64,000 nucleotides of DNA, from positions 3,720,001 through 3,784,000 of the forward strand of contig CBDAQO010000002.1 in the NCBI GenBank assembly GCA_965199105.1, given 5' to 3'. The translations under genes were made by a program, and so were the position numbers. The notes under the pieces were generated by a model. The model made no database searches. It saw nothing but the letters and a program-made list of their open reading frames with translations, and was not told the origin of the DNA. Origin of the DNA: LMUY01 sp965199105 (GTDB lineage: Bacteria; Pseudomonadota; Alphaproteobacteria; Acetobacterales; Acetobacteraceae). How positions within the stretch are numbered: the first letter of the stretch is position 1; each line of letters begins with the position of its first letter. This document shows positions 62,006 to 64,000 of this stretch, piece by piece.

Positions 62006-62950
62006 CTAGATGCTTCGGAGCGCGGCCTCGACGTCCGCCGGGGTGCTGGCGGCAGCAACCTGGGCGTCTGGCTCGATCCGCCGCACCAGGCTCGACAGCA
62101 CCTTGCCGGCGCCGAGCTCGACGAAGCTGTCCACCCCCATCGCCACGGCCTGCAACACGCTTTCCCGCCACCGCACCGTGCCGGTGACCTGCTGCACCAG
62201 CAAGCGGCGCATCTCGGCCGGGTCAGTCACCTTGGCGGCGGTCACGTTGGCGATCAGCGGCACGGCAGGCGACGAAATCGTAGTCGCCTCCAGCGCCTGC
62301 GCCATCTCTTCGGCCGCCGGCGCCATCAGCGCGCAGTGGAACGGCGCCGACACCGGCAGCATCATGGCGCGGCGGATCCCACGCGCCTTGGCCGCCGCCA
62401 CCGCGCGTTCCACCGCGGCGTGGTGGCCGGAGATCACCACTTGCCCGCCGCCATTGTCGTTGGCCACCTCCACCACCTCGCCCTCGGCGGCTTCGGCGCA
62501 GATCTCATGGGCAGCGTCGAGGTCGGCGCCGAGCAGCGCGGCCATGGCCCCCTCCCCCGCCGGCACCGCGCGCTGCATCGCCTCACCGCGTCGCCACAGC
62601 AGGCGAGCGCAATCGGCCAGGCCCAGGCTGCCGCATGCCGCCAGCGCGCTGTATTCGCCAAGCGAGTGGCCGGCCACCAGCGCCACACGCTGCTTGAGCG
62701 TCCAGCCGCCCTCCCGCTCCATCACGCGCAGGGTGGCGAGCGAGACGGCCATCAACGCGGGCTGGGCGTATTGGGTGAGCGTCAGTTGTTCGCCGGGGCC
62801 CTCGAACATCAGCTTCGAGAGCTTCTGCTGCAGCGCGTCATCCACCTCCTGGAACACTTCGCGGGCGGCGGTGAACGCGGCGGCGAGCTCCCGCCCCATG
62901 CCGACGACCTGGCTGCCCTGGCCGGGGAAGATGAACGCGTGAACGGGCAT
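62006..62950 (-). CDS. fabD: Malonyl CoA-acyl carrier protein transacylase
   Basis: 314 residues from ATG 62950 (MPVHAFIFPGQGSQ). Loads malonyl onto ACP for fatty-acid synthesis. Active Ser is in AGHSLGEYSALAA; the oxyanion Gln is in GQGSQ; the catalytic His region is LPVSAPFHCALM; NANDNG-type VANDNGGGQVVISG is present. Complete. No other fab genes are in the window, although fabG-acpP often follow in other bacteria. Confidence 0.96.
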   Translation of the reverse strand: MPVHAFIFPGQGSQVVGMGRELAAAFTAAREVFQEVDDALQQKLSKLMFEGPGEQLTLTQYAQPALMAVSLATLRVMEREGGWTLKQRVALVAGHSLGEYSALAACGSLGLADCARLLWRRGEAMQRAVPAGEGAMAALLGADLDAAHEICAEAAEGEVVEVANDNGGGQVVISGHHAAVERAVAAAKARGIRRAMMLPVSAPFHCALMAPAAEEMAQALEATTISSPAVPLIANVTAAKVTDPAEMRRLLVQQVTGTVRWRESVLQAVAMGVDSFVELGAGKVLSSLVRRIEPDAQVAAASTPADVEAALRSI

Positions 62951-63039
62951 GGCGAGTGGGTCCAACCGCTGCGAAGCGACGCTTCTCGCGTCCACCCGTA
63001 ACCTTTGTCAAATGGGAAGTGCCAAAGCAGCCGCCACCG

Positions 63040-63918
63040 TCAGCCGTAGCGGCGGACCATCCTGGCGCAGAAATCGGCGAATTCCGCCGGGATTTGCGGC
63101 ACCGCCGTGTAGTGGGGCCAGTTGCCGCGGTGCTCCGGAGTGAAGCAGAACGTGACCGTCACCTGGAACGGCTCGAGTGCGGCCATCTGGCGGTCGAACC
63201 AGCGGTCGGCGTCGGGGCGGAAGCTGTCGGCCCAGCTCAGCCCGGTGCGCAAATAGGTTACACCGAAGTCCTTTAGCCAGCGGACGGTGTCGTCCAGGCG
63301 GTGATCCTCGAAGTGCACCCATTGGCAGATGCCGATCGCCGGCGCCACGTCGTAGAACGCGCGGGCGGCGCGCTTGGGGCGGCCGTGTTCGTCCAGCAGG
63401 CCCATGTGGAAGTGGCGGTAATAGGAGGATCCTTCGGCCTCGCGGTGGCGCGTGGTGGCGGGCCAGGCGGCGGGCAGGTCGTATAGGCTGTACCAATGCA
63501 CCCGCGGCGCCTGGCCGGCTAGCAGTTCCGCCGTGCGGCGCAGGCCCCATTCCTGCACCTCTTCGGCGCCGAAGCTGCTCACGCCCACCTCGCTCACCCA
63601 CACCGGCTTGGTGGTCACGGCCTGGATTTCGCGCAGCTTGGCCGGCCACTCGTCGATCATCCAGTGGTTCCAGTCGAGCGGGAAGCCGTGCACTGCCACG
63701 GCGTCGAGCGCGCCCATGGCCGGCGCCATCCGCTCGATGAACGCCGGGTCGATCGGGGACATGCCGCCCAGTACGCGGGTAAGGCCGGGCTTTTCGGCGG
63801 CGATGGCTTCGCCGGCCAGCCGCGCCATCTCGGCAAACACGGTCCATTGCGGGTCGTTCTCGAAATCCCAATGCGACTTGTTGTTGGGCTCGTTCCAGAT
63901 CATCGCGGCTTCGATCAT
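63040..63918 (-). CDS. GH39/GH5-like beta-xylosidase-type protein, segments in permuted order
   Basis: 292 residues; ATG 63918 overlaps an upstream stop (ATGA). The catalytic pair of a clan-A glycosidase is visible: acid/base Glu10 in IWNEPNN and nucleophile Glu110 in VWVSEVGVSS. Usually barrel strands 1-3 precede the NEP motif. Here the N-terminal-type segment (WVHFEDHRLDDTVRWLKDFGV, YLRTGLSWADSFRP, VTVTFCFTPEHRGN) follows it at about residues 196-290, so the order looks circularly permuted. I recall similar alphaproteobacterial proteins. Function, probably an envelope-glycan or trehalose-like glycosidase, is inferred. Confidence 0.7.
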   Translation of the reverse strand: MIEAAMIWNEPNNKSHWDFENDPQWTVFAEMARLAGEAIAAEKPGLTRVLGGMSPIDPAFIERMAPAMGALDAVAVHGFPLDWNHWMIDEWPAKLREIQAVTTKPVWVSEVGVSSFGAEEVQEWGLRRTAELLAGQAPRVHWYSLYDLPAAWPATTRHREAEGSSYYRHFHMGLLDEHGRPKRAARAFYDVAPAIGICQWVHFEDHRLDDTVRWLKDFGVTYLRTGLSWADSFRPDADRWFDRQMAALEPFQVTVTFCFTPEHRGNWPHYTAVPQIPAEFADFCARMVRRYG

Positions 63919-64000
63919 GCGGGCGCTTTCGGGTAGACCGCGCCTGCAGCAGCACAGACGCGGCGACAGACGAAGATCTCTTGTTCCGGCTGGTCCATGA
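63915..64000 (-). CDS. C-terminal tail of a gene running in from beyond the window (uncertain)
   Basis: An open frame enters from the right edge and stops with TGA at 63915-63917, sharing bases with the start of the glycosidase-like gene (ATGA). The 27 visible residues include two cysteines (VCRRVC). Too short to name. The four-base overlap is what supports it as a real, coupled gene end. Confidence 0.35.
   Translation of the reverse strand, partial: MDQPEQEIFVCRRVCAAAGAVYPKAPA

Overview
The window is GC-rich, almost fully coding DNA from an alphaproteobacterium, most likely of the Rhodospirillales / Acetobacteraceae type. This rests on IalB-like and A-type Fe-S proteins, the lrp | trxB-lysR arrangement, full CtrA-type sites and motility genes. 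It reads as chromosomal: many housekeeping genes (rlmN, argG, dgt, erpA, xth, ispH, thrB, rnhA, trxB, fabD) and no phage, integrase, transposase, CRISPR, rRNA or tRNA that I can see. No gap between genes exceeds 300 bases.

Layout. 1-7331: two MFS transporters, a lipoprotein pair, an iron-permease-like protein, a DUF218 protein, a methyltransferase, an IalB-like protein and rlmN. 7516-14393: MFS transporter, secreted hydrolase, argG, flavin monooxygenase, an orphan amino-acid-type binding protein and a chalcone-isomerase-like protein. 14513-21820: an ACS transporter with an RraA-like protein, a chemoreceptor, msrP with a small membrane protein, a lipoprotein and dgt. 21886-23801: erpA, xth and a lytic transglycosylase. 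23884-27756: a Ugp-like ABC importer (two permeases and a binding protein) coupled to a GpdQ-like phosphodiesterase. It sits behind a perfect Pho box but has no ATPase gene. 27773-33202: a complete dipeptide ABC importer operon. 33294-36422: lipoprotein, ispH, thrB, rnhA. 36592-38748: a large leaderless protein with four CBM60-like repeats. 38777-39709: a decayed M24 peptidase broken by a palindromic element. 39710-43113: SLT-SPOR lytic transglycosylase and a Wzm/Wzt-type polysaccharide exporter, separated by a region with a cluster of DnaA-box-like sequences. 43299-46320: a receiver-only protein with Glu at the phospho-Asp position, a Nudix hydrolase and motB-motA. 46429-49540: threonine dehydratase-like enzyme, GT39 glycosyltransferase, GNAT. 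49711-52307: Lrp, trxB, LysR. 52508-54292: a second chemoreceptor, interrupted by one in-frame TGA. 54395-60209: a tight minus-strand run (PLP decarboxylase, two methyltransferases, SDR, LhgO-like oxidase). 60238-63918: HI0933-like flavoprotein, GAF protein, fabD and a glycosidase-like protein whose barrel segments are in permuted order.

The points most worth follow-up are: the Pho-box/Ugp-like/phosphodiesterase unit without an ATPase; a dispersed palindromic element lying at the 3' ends of four genes, supplying stop codons or C-terminal residues, with compensated stem changes; the chemoreceptor with TGA where related receptors have Trp; the permuted glycosidase; the CBM60-like repeat protein; and the DnaA-box cluster. 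Motility and signalling genes (two receptors, motBA, receiver) are scattered, and some carry CtrA-type or CRP-type sites.
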